Positions 1-7,567 of a stretch of 13,050 bases of DNA are shown here, piece by piece (within the stretch, counting starts at the first letter, position 1; each line of letters begins with the position of its first letter). Source of the DNA: Deltaproteobacteria bacterium. Its GTDB lineage: Bacteria > Desulfobacterota_B > Binatia > UBA9968. The notes below the pieces were generated by a model. That model was given only the letters and a program-made list of their open reading frames with translations, had not been told where the DNA came from and searched no databases. A program made the position numbers and the translations under genes. Location: contig JAUXIP010000015.1 in assembly GCA_030620935.1 (NCBI GenBank), positions 1 through 13,050 of the forward strand. Direction: 5' to 3'.

Positions 1-492
1 ACTCGCCTCGGTAAATCCTACCATCTCCAAAGAGATCATTCCGGTGACTTTGGCTGCGGCTGCCTTAAGTCTCTTGGCAAAATGGGTGCTGCCGACCATG
101 TTTTGTTCTTCCAAGCTAAAAGCACAGAAGAGCAGTTGGGAACGGAGCTTATACTTGGACAGGATCCGCGCCGCCTCGAGAAGGACAGCGACTCCGCTCG
201 CATTATCGTCCGCTCCCGGCGTGCCTTGGACCGAGTCATAATGAGCTCCCAGGATTATCAGAGAAGCATTGCCGCGATTTTCTGTGCGGCCGATGATGTT
301 GCGGTAGGATTTCCCCCAATAGCTGAAAGTATCATTTTCCACGCTGAGTCCGAGGCTCCGGAAAGTCTTTTCAATAAAGCTTCCCACGTCATCCAGATGA
401 CGTCGACCGCTGAACGGGTTTCTCTCTCCGATGATATGCCGGAGAGTTTTCTTCAACTCTGTGGGCTGGACTTGGGGAAGGGAACCGATCAT
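1..492 (-). CDS. M28-family zinc metallopeptidase (aminopeptidase-like), N-terminal part, runs off left edge
   Basis: The minus strand is open for 164 codons from an ATG at 492 to the window edge. The product resembles M28 co-catalytic di-zinc peptidases. GAHYDS (residues 82-87) supplies the first zinc-ligand His84 and Asp86. [10 protein letters not shown] (93-102) supplies the bridging Asp95 or Asp96. [12 protein letters not shown] (124-135) supplies the catalytic and ligand Glu128 and Glu129. SLEMVGF (154-160) sits where the next acidic ligand falls, Glu rather than Asp, as in many bacterial members. The last ligand His would lie beyond the window. No signal peptide is visible: the protein starts MIGSLPQVQ, so it may be cytoplasmic. 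The start codon overlaps the hisF stop as ATGA, so translation is probably coupled. Substrate is unknown; known M28 members cleave N-terminal residues of peptides. Family assignment is confident, exact specificity is not. Confidence 0.9.
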   Translation of the reverse strand, partial: MIGSLPQVQPTELKKTLRHIIGERNPFSGRRHLDDVGSFIEKTFRSLGLSVENDTFSYWGKSYRNIIGRTENRGNASLIILGAHYDSVQGTPGADDNASGVAVLLEAARILSKYKLRSQLLFCAFSLEEQNMVGSTHFAKRLKAAAAKVTGMISLEMVGFTEAS

Positions 493-1253
493 AAATGAGC
501 GAGGCGCACGGGAATTCCTTTTTTGTGGAGGTAGTCCTTGCATTCCGATATGGTGTATTCCCGGTAGTGGAAGATGGAGGCCGCGAGGGCGGCGCTTGCC
601 TTGCCGGCCGTCAGTCCCTCATAGATGTGCTCTAGTTTTCCTACCCCGCCTGAGGCGATCACCGGAATCCCAACCCGATCAGAGATAGCCCGTGTCAGCT
701 CCAGATCATAACCTTCCTTGGTGCCGTCCCGGTCCATGCTGGTAAGCAGGATCTCACCAGCGCCATAAGCCGCCATTTTTTCCGCCCAGCCGCAGGCGTC
801 GATCCCAGCAGGCTTTCTTCCGCCGTGAGTAAATACTTCCCATTTTTCACCTGTCCGCTTGGCATCTATGGCCACAACGATGCATTGACTGCCGAAAGTC
901 TCCGCCGCCTCGCGGACAAACTCGGGGTTGGCCACGGCTCCGGTGTTGATGGAGACCTTATCCGCCCCGGCCCTGAGAAGTTTCCGTACATCTTCAAGGG
1001 AGTGGATGCCTCCTCCCACCGTCAGCGGCATAAAGAATTCATCCGCCGTGCGCGCGACCACATCCAAGATGATTTCCCGCTTTTCATGCGAAGCCGTAAT
1101 ATCCAGAAAACAGAGCTCATCGGCGCCTTCGCGGTCATAGGCCCGGGCGACCTCCACTGGATCACCCGCATCGCGCAGACCGACGAACTTGACTCCCTTC
1201 ACTACACGCCCCGCATTGACATCGAGGCAGGGAATAATGCGCTTGGCAAGCAT
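489..1253 (-). CDS. hisF: Imidazole glycerol phosphate synthase, cyclase subunit HisF
   Basis: HisF takes ammonia produced by the HisH glutaminase and cyclises PRFAR to imidazole glycerol phosphate and AICAR, linking histidine and purine synthesis in the cytoplasm. The 254-residue length is normal for this (beta/alpha)8 barrel. It begins [12 protein letters not shown], which places catalytic Asp11 correctly. The second catalytic Asp130 lies in VVAIDAKR. The phosphate-binding loops are PLTVGGGI (76-83), INTGAV (102-107) and IASGGVG (199-205). [15 protein letters not shown] (169-183) is also typical. The ATG at 1253 has no clear Shine-Dalgarno and lies about ten bases from a plausible transcription start, so the mRNA may have a very short leader. 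No hisA, hisH or hisI is adjacent here. The stop overlaps the start of the downstream M28 peptidase. Confidence 0.97.
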   Translation of the reverse strand: MLAKRIIPCLDVNAGRVVKGVKFVGLRDAGDPVEVARAYDREGADELCFLDITASHEKREIILDVVARTADEFFMPLTVGGGIHSLEDVRKLLRAGADKVSINTGAVANPEFVREAAETFGSQCIVVAIDAKRTGEKWEVFTHGGRKPAGIDACGWAEKMAAYGAGEILLTSMDRDGTKEGYDLELTRAISDRVGIPVIASGGVGKLEHIYEGLTAGKASAALAASIFHYREYTISECKDYLHKKGIPVRLAHL

Positions 1254-1265
1254 AAGAGTGGTCGT

Positions 1266-1294
1266 AGTCTAGCCGAGAGCAAATCATACCTCAA
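1266..1294 (-). promoter_or_regulatory. Candidate promoter for hisF and the M28 peptidase gene
   Basis: On the minus strand, TTGAGG (1289-1294) and TAGACT (1266-1271) are separated by 17 bases, each matching four of six sigma-70 consensus positions. Transcription would start only about ten bases before the hisF ATG. An alternative -10, TATGAT, lies at 1283-1288 but has no good -35. This is consensus matching by eye only. Confidence 0.35.
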
Positions 1295-1337
1295 GCCAGG
1301 GGAAAATACGCCGGTTTCGCCGAGGCAAGTGGCCGGG

Positions 1338-1367
1338 TTGACAGGGAAGTCGACCATCGAATATGCT
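1338..1367 (+). promoter_or_regulatory. Candidate distal promoter for pal
   Basis: A perfect TTGACA at 1338-1343 is followed after 18 bases by TATGCT at 1362-1367 (four of six). It would give a leader of about 150 bases before the pal ATG at 1523. It lies in the divergent hisF/pal intergenic region. Confidence 0.35.
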
Positions 1368-1437
1368 CCGTTTCACGGTTGGAAAGAGGAGGTCCGTGGG
1401 TGGATCGGGGTGGAGGGGGACTCCTTCTATGCCTGGA

Positions 1438-1466
1438 TTGACGATTTACGTGAGAGGTGCTACAAA
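1438..1466 (+). promoter_or_regulatory. Candidate proximal promoter for pal
   Basis: TTGACG (1438-1443, five of six) and TACAAA (1461-1466, four of six) are 17 bases apart. The expected start near 1473 gives a leader of about 50 bases before the pal start, a more usual length than from the distal candidate. Confidence 0.4.
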
Positions 1467-1522
1467 AACATAACCTTGTGAGTGGATTGATCTTTTTTCA
1501 CCGGCTCAGAAAGGAGACAAAG

Positions 1523-2095
1523 ATGGTTGATCGGTCATGTACGGCGCTGTGTAGTTTGATGGTATTCGCCCTGTTGATGTTGACGGGGTGTCCTCCGCCT
1601 TCCACGAGCAAGCCTGAAACTTCCGCTTCATCTCCCAAGGGAGCTGCCGGAGCGCAGTCTGGTGCTCAGAGCACCGTTACAGAGAGCAGCGTATCTCCAA
1701 CTCCTTCGAGCATAGACAGGTTGCGTCAAGGTGAGACAACCTCCTCAGGCCCCGTGAAAGACGTCTATTTTGCTTTTGATAGCTACGATCTGCGTTCGGA
1801 TGCGCGGGAGACTCTTAAGGCCAATGCGGACTGGCTCAAGGCGCACCCTTCCGTCCGGGTAGAGATCGAAGGCCATTGCGATGAACGGGGGACCAATCAG
1901 TACAACCTGGCTCTGGGCGCTCAGCGGGCACAGGCCGCCAAAGGCTACCTGGTTACCTTAGGGATAGCCGGGAAACGGCTCTCTACCATAAGCTACGGGG
2001 AGGAAGTCCCCTCCTGTAGGGAGCAGACGGAAAAATGCTGGCAAAAGAACCGCCGCGACCGCTTTGTCGTTATCCCTGAACGGCCGGCGTCGTAG
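1523..2095 (+). CDS. pal: Peptidoglycan-associated lipoprotein (Pal), OmpA-like domain
   Basis: Pal anchors the outer membrane to peptidoglycan and works with the Tol proteins in envelope constriction. The ATG at 1523 is chosen because AAGGAG (1511-1516) lies six bases upstream and the protein then begins with a lipoprotein signal peptide ending in the lipobox LTGC, giving lipidated Cys23. A longer in-frame extension to 1457 would bury that signal. Residues 24-75 are a Ser/Pro/Thr-rich linker. The OmpA domain covers about 80-185: VYFAFDSYDL (81-90) and the diaminopimelate-binding segment EGHCDERGTNQYNLALGAQR (116-135), with Asp120 and Arg135 in place. The length of 190 residues is normal. tolB, usually just upstream in Tol-Pal operons, is absent; hisF lies divergently instead, so this copy appears to be transcribed on its own. 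Confidence 0.92.
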   Translation: MVDRSCTALCSLMVFALLMLTGCPPPSTSKPETSASSPKGAAGAQSGAQSTVTESSVSPTPSSIDRLRQGETTSSGPVKDVYFAFDSYDLRSDARETLKANADWLKAHPSVRVEIEGHCDERGTNQYNLALGAQRAQAAKGYLVTLGIAGKRLSTISYGEEVPSCREQTEKCWQKNRRDRFVVIPERPAS

Positions 2096-2207
2096 TACAT
2101 TTTCCTTTTCCGAGAGAGATTCTTTGCAGCGAGAGAAGGGTAGGCATGTGGTTCCTATCGCCTTTCCTATCCCTTCTATAAGACGTAAGAATCTCGTCCC
2201 CAGGGTT

Positions 2208-2237
2208 TTGCTTGTCTATATCCTACGCCAGTATACT
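2208..2237 (+). promoter_or_regulatory. Candidate promoter for the Yip1-like gene
   Basis: TTGCTT (2208-2213) and TATACT (2232-2237, five of six) are 18 bases apart. Start would be near 2244, just ahead of the ribosome site AGGAG at 2250-2254. No convincing terminator was seen between pal and this point, so read-through from pal is also possible. Confidence 0.4.
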
Positions 2238-2259
2238 CTGAACCAGCAGAGGAGAAATG

Positions 2260-2790
2260 ATGAGTAACGCCGAGTTTCTTCCTCAAGAAGGACCTAAGGC
2301 ATTCTTCAGGGCGTGGAAAAGAGTCATGGTGGACCCGCAGGGGTTCTATCAAGAGATGCCGTCGACCGGTGGTTTTGAGAACCCGTTGATTTTTTTAGCC
2401 GCCTGCGGATTTTTTTTCTTCGTTTTTAAGGTAGTCGTGGTCGGTCTGGGCGACGCCACGAATTCCCTTTTCTTAGTTTCCTTAACTTATATTTTCGGTC
2501 CGGGCATCTTAATGCTGGCTTCCCAATACCTTTTCCAAGGAGAAGGGGACTATGAAGGGACATTACGCATATGCGCCTACGCGGGGGCCTGTTTGGTTCT
2601 TGCCTGGGTGCCCAGATTGGGAGTCTTCGCCTATCTTTACAGCTTCTATCTGATTTTTCTCGGCATGGAAAAGGTGCATAAACTGGAGACGACCAAGGCC
2701 GCCATCGTAACCTTGGTCGCTATCCTGGTGACCCTGGCTATCATGGTTTATGTCCTGGGAGAAGGAAGAATTCACCGTCCGCTATTATAG
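2260..2790 (+). CDS. Yip1-domain-like integral membrane protein
   Basis: This 176-residue protein has a soluble N-terminus with a phenylalanine- and proline-containing segment, RVMVDPQGFYQEMP (21-34), of the kind that precedes the membrane part in bacterial Yip1/YIF1-family proteins. About five hydrophobic helices follow, near 42-62, 69-91, 103-118, 120-136 and 146-166. RICAYAGA (103-110) resembles the family signature before the third helix. Two ATGs are adjacent at 2257 and 2260. AGGAG at 2250-2254 is two bases from the first and five from the second, so the second is preferred. Function is not known for bacterial members; by analogy they are membrane-organising proteins. It converges on dksA with only 40 bases between stops. 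Confidence 0.7.
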   Translation: MSNAEFLPQEGPKAFFRAWKRVMVDPQGFYQEMPSTGGFENPLIFLAACGFFFFVFKVVVVGLGDATNSLFLVSLTYIFGPGILMLASQYLFQGEGDYEGTLRICAYAGACLVLAWVPRLGVFAYLYSFYLIFLGMEKVHKLETTKAAIVTLVAILVTLAIMVYVLGEGRIHRPLL

Positions 2791-2811
2791 AGACAAGGGA
2801 AGGAAGCGCTG

Positions 2812-2955
2812 ATGGAATTTCAACAGGCTATTAAAAGTTGTCTTCTTCAGTGTCCGAAATGGAGAGCTTGCGGTAGCTTCTCTCATCTTCAAATCTCTTT
2901 TGCATCTTACTCTCCCGTTCCACCTCTTCCTGACATTTCACGCATAGCCGGGTGA
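2812..2955 (+). pseudogene. Possible remnant of a DUF805-type gene start, antisense to the dksA 3' end
   Basis: A 47-codon frame begins at ATG 2812, with AGGAAG (2801-2806) five bases upstream. Its first residues, MEFQQAIKSCLLQCPKW, resemble the start of DUF805 membrane proteins as I recall it (an M-[DE]-F-x-x-A-I-K-x-C-F-x-x-Y pattern). The resemblance fades after about 17 codons, and the rest lies opposite dksA and has no membrane character. Either a DUF805 gene following the Yip1-like gene was truncated by a deletion that brought in dksA, or the likeness is chance. Not proven. Confidence 0.25.
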
Positions 2956-3268
2956 AGGGAAGGACCTTTAAGCGGCCCAATTGAATCTCGCCTTCGCAGT
3001 TGTCGCAGCCGCACTCGCAGACCCCGTAGGTTTTGTCTTTAATCCGCTGGAGGGCCTCTTCGATGGCCAGCAATTTTCCCCTTTCTCGGTCATTCAAAAT
3101 GAAGTTAATTTCCCGGTCTCTCTCATCGCTGGCCAAGTCATAGGTGTCGCGCCCGTCGTCCTTGACTCCCTCGGTCTCTTCCTTGAGCCGGTCCTGGATC
3201 TCGCGGAGAGCCTGTTTTTTTGTTTCCAGAAGGGTGTCGTTGGCTTTTTTAAGAAAATCTTTTCTCAC
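2831..3268 (-). CDS. dksA: DksA/TraR-family RNA polymerase-binding zinc-finger protein
   Basis: DksA binds RNA polymerase in its secondary channel and, with ppGpp, adjusts rRNA and biosynthetic promoters. The 145-residue protein starts at GTG 3268, with a GAGG element about eight bases upstream. An N-terminal charged coiled coil (about 5-80) carries the tip motif DTYDLA (41-46), matching the DxxDxA that contacts the polymerase active-site region. The C4 zinc finger uses CxxC-17-CxxC spacing: Cys88, Cys91, Cys109, Cys112, with EIQLGRL (94-100) and VLPFTRLCVKC as usual. Two further cysteines, Cys84 and Cys86, sit in a short extra CECG segment before the first pair, lengthening the usual YGxCxxCG. 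It is the last gene of the minus-strand unit, 22 bases after rimO. Its 3' end may overlap a remnant gene on the other strand. Confidence 0.88.
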   Translation of the reverse strand: MRKDFLKKANDTLLETKKQALREIQDRLKEETEGVKDDGRDTYDLASDERDREINFILNDRERGKLLAIEEALQRIKDKTYGVCECGCDNCEGEIQLGRLKVLPFTRLCVKCQEEVERESKMQKRFEDERSYRKLSISDTEEDNF

Positions 3269-3290
3269 GGTTTCACCCTCACGGTCGGAT

Positions 3291-4631
3291 TTAGGCGTTT
3301 AGTATGTCACCAATGAGATCATAGTCAAGGGCCTGGGTAATTTTGACATCCATCATCTCTCCCGGCTTCGCACGACGGTTCTCTCTCTCGAGGTAAATCA
3401 CTCCGTCCACTTCCGGGGCATGAGCTTGAGTTCGTCCGTAAAGCTTTCCGGTTTCCTGATCGTAACCGTCAATCATAACGTGTTGGACCATTCCGATCAA
3501 GGCTTCGTTCTTCCTGCGAGAGATCTCCGCCTGGATTTCCATCACCTCTTGCCAGCGTCTTTCTTTCTCTTGCTCGGAGACCTGGGCTTCCATCAGAGCG
3601 GCTGCGGTTCCTTCCTCCTTGGAGTATTGAAAAACACCCAGGCGGTCGAATTTCGCCTCCCGTACAAAATCCAGGAGCTCTTGGAAATCTTCTTCCGTCT
3701 CTCCCGGAAAGCCGACGATGATCGAAGTTCGCAGCGTTAGTCCGGGAATCGCTTGACGCAGCTTCTGAACGGACTCACGGACGGCGCAACCGCTTTTTCC
3801 CCTGCGCATCCGCCTCAGGACCCGACTGCTCGCGTGCTGAAGTGGAATGTCTACGTACTTGCAGATCTTCTCGTTCTCATGAATTAACTGAAGTAGAGGC
3901 TCGTCGAGATAATTGGGGTAAGAATAGAGGAGACGAATCCATTCGATTCCGGGCACGGAGACCATCTCCCGAAGCAGGCCGTAGAGAATGGTTCCGTCCC
4001 GTCGCTCTCTGCCGTAAGCGGTCAGGTCCTGGGCGATGAGATTGATCTCCTTGACCCCGTCTCGGCCGAGCAGCTCCGCCTCCTTCACGATGGAGTCGAT
4101 CGGGCGGCTCCGATGAGGTCCCCGGAGCTGGGGAATGATGCAAAAGGCGCACTTATGATCACAACCCTCCGAGACTTTGACAAAGGCCGTGTGCGTCGGT
4201 GCAGTCCTCAGCCGCGGCGAACCATGGTCGTAAAGGTAGCGAGGAAGCCCGATGTAGAGTCGCTTCTCTTTATTCTTTCTGTGCTCGTTCAGGATCTCGA
4301 CGATACGCGGAACCTCTCCGGTGCCGATAAATAGATCCACTTCAGGCATCTCGCTTGCCAACTCTTCGGAGTACCTTTGAGGAAGGCAGCCGGCCACGAC
4401 CAGGGTCCGTAGCTTACCCTCTTTCTTCAGGCGTGCCGTCTCCAGGATGGTGTCGACGGATTCCTCCTTGGCGGCGTCGATGAAGCTGCAGGTGTTGATG
4501 AGGACAATGTCGGCCTCTCTCGGCTCAGAGACCATTTCGTAATGGTCTTGTTGGAGAAGCCCACCCATCACCTCCGAGTCAACCAGGTTGCGCGCGCAGC
4601 CAAGACTGATAATGCTAAGCTTTTCTTTCAT
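3291..4631 (-). CDS. rimO: Ribosomal protein S12 methylthiotransferase RimO
   Basis: RimO is a radical-SAM enzyme that adds a methylthio group to the conserved aspartate of ribosomal protein S12. The length (446 residues) and three-domain order are typical. The N-terminal MTTase domain has Cys12 (SLGCARNLVDSE, a signature shared with RimO rather than MiaB), Cys48 (INTCSFI) and Cys82 (AGCLPQR) for one iron-sulfur cluster. The radical-SAM CxxxCxxC is EGCDHKCAFC with Cys157, Cys161 and Cys164. Further core motifs are DIPLQHAS and IVGFPGET. A TRAM domain fills roughly residues 378-446. The ATG at 4631 is three bases after the lolA stop, so the genes are co-translated. dksA follows after 22 bases. 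Confidence 0.96.
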   Translation of the reverse strand: MKEKLSIISLGCARNLVDSEVMGGLLQQDHYEMVSEPREADIVLINTCSFIDAAKEESVDTILETARLKKEGKLRTLVVAGCLPQRYSEELASEMPEVDLFIGTGEVPRIVEILNEHRKNKEKRLYIGLPRYLYDHGSPRLRTAPTHTAFVKVSEGCDHKCAFCIIPQLRGPHRSRPIDSIVKEAELLGRDGVKEINLIAQDLTAYGRERRDGTILYGLLREMVSVPGIEWIRLLYSYPNYLDEPLLQLIHENEKICKYVDIPLQHASSRVLRRMRRGKSGCAVRESVQKLRQAIPGLTLRTSIIVGFPGETEEDFQELLDFVREAKFDRLGVFQYSKEEGTAAALMEAQVSEQEKERRWQEVMEIQAEISRRKNEALIGMVQHVMIDGYDQETGKLYGRTQAHAPEVDGVIYLERENRRAKPGEMMDVKITQALDYDLIGDILNA

Positions 4632-4634
4632 GGG

Positions 4635-5300
4635 TCACGATCCAAATTCCACAACATCGACGCCCTCGGGGATTTGCAACCCAAAGAGCGAATCCTGCAC
4701 TCCCACCCCTTTACGCATGCCGGAAAAACGGACGGTCGTTAGATTGCCGACGGCGTCTTCGATACGGGCCCAAAGAATATCAAAATTCCGGCGGTCGACC
4801 CCAAGAAGAATCTGGCCGAGTCCTCCCGATTCCTTTTTCGGCTCCAGTTGCAAGACATAATGAGTCTCTTCCGTTCCCTGTAGCGTCACCTTAAAATCCC
4901 TTCTGAGATCCCCAAGCCCGAGCAGAAAGGAAAGCGGAATGTCGGAGCGGAAAGCGTTTTTCAACGGACTTTTTATGATCTGTCCTTGCTCGGGCTGGTA
5001 AAAATAGAAATTCTTTCCGTCCGCAAGGACCCATTGGCCCTGAGGCTCTTCATAACGCCATAGCATTTTTCCCGGGCGTTTGAAATAGAGCTTGCCCCGA
5101 GCCCGTAGGCTACGGTTGAGCGTTTTGATCTCCGTCTCTTGGCGAAATTCCGCTACAAAGTCAACAACAGCGTCGTAGTTTTTCTGGAGATTGTCGACAA
5201 CCGACTTTTCTTTAGTCTCTTCCGCAGAGCCCATAACCGGGGCCGAGAGAAAAAAGAACATAAAGAACAACGAAACAAAGACTCTCCACTGTTCATTCAT
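4635..5300 (-). CDS. lolA: Outer-membrane lipoprotein carrier protein LolA
   Basis: LolA is the periplasmic chaperone that takes lipoproteins from the LolCDE transporter to the outer membrane. The 221-residue protein begins with a signal peptide: a hydrophobic core from about Val7 to Ala20, then PVMGSA, likely cut after Ala26. The mature part has LolA features: VVDFVAEFRQETEI, ARGKLYFKRPGKMLWRYEEP, a WVLADGKNFYFYQPE segment and PLSFLLGLGDLRRDF, all expected for the half-barrel. The gene overlaps the ftsK stop by eight bases (ATG at 5300, ftsK stop at 5293), and AGGA lies about six bases upstream of the ATG inside ftsK. Its clients would include the Pal lipoprotein in this window. Confidence 0.92.
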   Translation of the reverse strand: MNEQWRVFVSLFFMFFFLSAPVMGSAEETKEKSVVDNLQKNYDAVVDFVAEFRQETEIKTLNRSLRARGKLYFKRPGKMLWRYEEPQGQWVLADGKNFYFYQPEQGQIIKSPLKNAFRSDIPLSFLLGLGDLRRDFKVTLQGTEETHYVLQLEPKKESGGLGQILLGVDRRNFDILWARIEDAVGNLTTVRFSGMRKGVGVQDSLFGLQIPEGVDVVEFGS

Positions 5301-7560
5301 TTATCTTCCTCGCATAGACCTCTCGCGGTTTCGCCCCCTCTGCCGGCCCCACCACGCCGTCCCTTTCCATCTGCTCGATCATCCGGGCCGCCCGATTATA
5401 TCCCACTCGAAGCCGCCTTTGAATCATAGAGATCGAGGCCTGCTGCGTTTCGGTCACCAACTCTACGGCCAGGTCGTACATTTCATCGTAGTCGTCCTCC
5501 ATCTCTCCCGCCTCGATCCCTTTTTTGGCCTCGAAGACCTCGGGCCGGTAGCGGGGCTTGGCCTGCCGTTTAATGAAGTCTACAACCTTTCGAATCTCTC
5601 GATCGGAGACGAACGGGCCATGAATGCGGATCAGGTGCGCGGTTCCGGGAGGGAGGAAAAGCATATCGCCGTCTCCCAGAAGACGTTCCGCGCCGATAGA
5701 ATCCAGAATGGTCCGGGAATCGACCCGCGAGGTCACCTGAAATGATATGCGGGCGGGGAAATTGGCCTTGATGAGTCCTGTAATGACATCCACCGACGGG
5801 CGCTGGGTAGCGAGAATCAGATAGATGCCTGCGGCCCTGGCTTTTTGCGCTAGACGCGTGATGTACTCCTCGATATCTCGCCCTACGGACATCATCAAAT
5901 CAGCTAACTCGTCCACGACAATAACGATCCGGGGAAGTCTTTCATGCACCAGGGGGCTTTTCTCCTCGGAGTCTCCGGTGATCTCCTGGTCTTGTTTGAC
6001 GTCTTCTTTCTCATTGAGGTCGATAGCCCCGCGCTTGTCGGCCGTCTCTTTTTGCAGGATGCGGTTGTAGTTATCGATGCTTCTTGCCCCCTTGTCGCGC
6101 ATCAAGCGATAGCGCCGGTCCATCTCATCCATAGCCCAAAATAGGGCTGCGGCCGCTTTTTTCGGGTCGGTGACTACAGGAACCAATAAGTGAGGCAGAT
6201 CCTCGTAGATCGTGAGCTCAAGCATCTTGGGATCGATCATGATGAATTGGACGTCTTGCGGCCTCGCTTTGTATAGGATGCTTAGAACCATCGCATTGAT
6301 AGAGACCGATTTTCCGGTCCCGGTGGCGCCGGCCACGAGCAGATGAGGCATGCGGGCCAGATCGGTCAGAAAAGGGGAGCCGGAGATATCTTTCCCTAGC
6401 GCCAGAGTCAGCTTTGACTCCGCATCTTGATAGGCATCGCTCTCGATGACCTGCTTCAAAAAGACCTTCTCTCGCCTGGGGTTGGGTATTTCAATGCCGA
6501 CTACCGACTCGCCAGGAATGGGAGCCAAAATCCGCACGCTGACCGCGCGGAGCGCCATCGAGAGGTCGTCCGCCAGAGTGACGATCCGCCTCACTTTAAC
6601 GCCTGGCGCAGGCTTGAACTCGTACATGGTGATGACCGGGCCGGGACGCACGGCCACGACCTCTCCCTCCACGCCGAAGTCCGCCAGCTTTTTTTGCAGG
6701 ATAAGCGAATTGGCCTCCAGTGACTCCCGGTCGATCTTAACGTGATCTCCATCCGGGGAATCCAAAAAAGAAAAGGAGGGGAGAGCGTAGTCTTGGCCGA
6801 TCTCGGGAAATCCGAACTGCTCCTGCACCGGGGCGGGTTTTTTCTTCGGCTTCTTTTGAGCCTCCTCCTTTGTCTCCTCTTGGAGAACGATCGGCGGAGG
6901 GACGAATTCGCGGCGCTCCTTCTTCGGGTTCTGCGCCTTCTTTTTCTCTCTCCTTTCCCTCCAGCGCTTCAGGCCCTCCGTGATCGAATGGGCCACCCAT
7001 TTGATCAAATATCCGGTCCATCTTTGGAGCTGTCCCGCGCCTTTTCGGGCCCTGTCCAGCGCGGTGACCAAAGAGTTTTGTGAGACCAGCATGAGCGCGA
7101 GAATCAGCAGGGAGAAACTGATCAGGACGGCGCCGACTTGACCGAAAAATGGAACAAGGATCTCTTGCTTGGAAAACCCGCCCAGGATCCCGCCGGCCTC
7201 TGGTGTGTTTTCCGTTTCCAGGAAGAGACTCAGAAGAATAGCCGTGCTCAAGACGAAAAGGCCATATCCGGCGGCTTTTGGGAGCCGCAGTCCATGGTAC
7301 GCCTCGCTGAACAACTGGAAGGAGACAAAGCAGAGAAAGAGCGGCAGGAGGTAGGCCGAGAGTCCGAGTCCCTGGAGCAGAAAATCCGTCAGATAGGCCC
7401 CTACGACCCCGCCCCAATTGTGCGTTTCCAGGACCCCTGAAGGGGTATTGAACGACCGGTCTCTTGGATCGTAGGAAAAAAGACTCAATGCAACGAGAAG
7501 GGCTGCTACAAAGATCAGCACCCCGAAAATCTCGCGCTGCAGTCTGGATCTTTTGGCCAT
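5293..7560 (-). CDS. ftsK: DNA translocase FtsK/SpoIIIE
   Basis: FtsK is the hexameric motor that moves chromosome ends through the closing septum and activates dimer resolution. The 755 residues show four membrane helices (about 11-29, 52-82, 94-114, 133-160), then a highly charged linker (about 195-250) rich in Lys, Glu and Pro. The motor follows: Walker A GATGTGKS (411-418), IDPKMLELT (442-450), Walker B VIVVDELADL (546-555), LATQRPSVDVITG (583-595). The gamma winged-helix that reads KOPS occupies about 690-755 (DLAVELV, RRLRVGYNRAARMIEQME). An acidic insert of about 35 residues (505-541) lies between the motor lobes, ahead of Walker B; such loops vary in the family. The linker is shorter than in enteric FtsK. 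ATG 7560 has AAGG just upstream and follows the uppP stop by seven bases. Confidence 0.97.
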   Translation of the reverse strand: MAKRSRLQREIFGVLIFVAALLVALSLFSYDPRDRSFNTPSGVLETHNWGGVVGAYLTDFLLQGLGLSAYLLPLFLCFVSFQLFSEAYHGLRLPKAAGYGLFVLSTAILLSLFLETENTPEAGGILGGFSKQEILVPFFGQVGAVLISFSLLILALMLVSQNSLVTALDRARKGAGQLQRWTGYLIKWVAHSITEGLKRWRERREKKKAQNPKKERREFVPPPIVLQEETKEEAQKKPKKKPAPVQEQFGFPEIGQDYALPSFSFLDSPDGDHVKIDRESLEANSLILQKKLADFGVEGEVVAVRPGPVITMYEFKPAPGVKVRRIVTLADDLSMALRAVSVRILAPIPGESVVGIEIPNPRREKVFLKQVIESDAYQDAESKLTLALGKDISGSPFLTDLARMPHLLVAGATGTGKSVSINAMVLSILYKARPQDVQFIMIDPKMLELTIYEDLPHLLVPVVTDPKKAAAALFWAMDEMDRRYRLMRDKGARSIDNYNRILQKETADKRGAIDLNEKEDVKQDQEITGDSEEKSPLVHERLPRIVIVVDELADLMMSVGRDIEEYITRLAQKARAAGIYLILATQRPSVDVITGLIKANFPARISFQVTSRVDSRTILDSIGAERLLGDGDMLFLPPGTAHLIRIHGPFVSDREIRKVVDFIKRQAKPRYRPEVFEAKKGIEAGEMEDDYDEMYDLAVELVTETQQASISMIQRRLRVGYNRAARMIEQMERDGVVGPAEGAKPREVYARKINE

Positions 7561-7567
7561 ATCCCTT

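Noticed and set aside
825..1481. Long plus-strand frame opposite hisF and through its upstream region
   Set aside because: It is antisense to a clear hisF, shows no domain, and its tail only crosses the divergent promoter region.
6737..7417. 226-codon minus-strand frame inside ftsK
   Set aside because: It is an alternative frame of the ftsK membrane and linker region, Arg/Pro/Gly-rich with no recognisable family; ftsK is certain in this interval.
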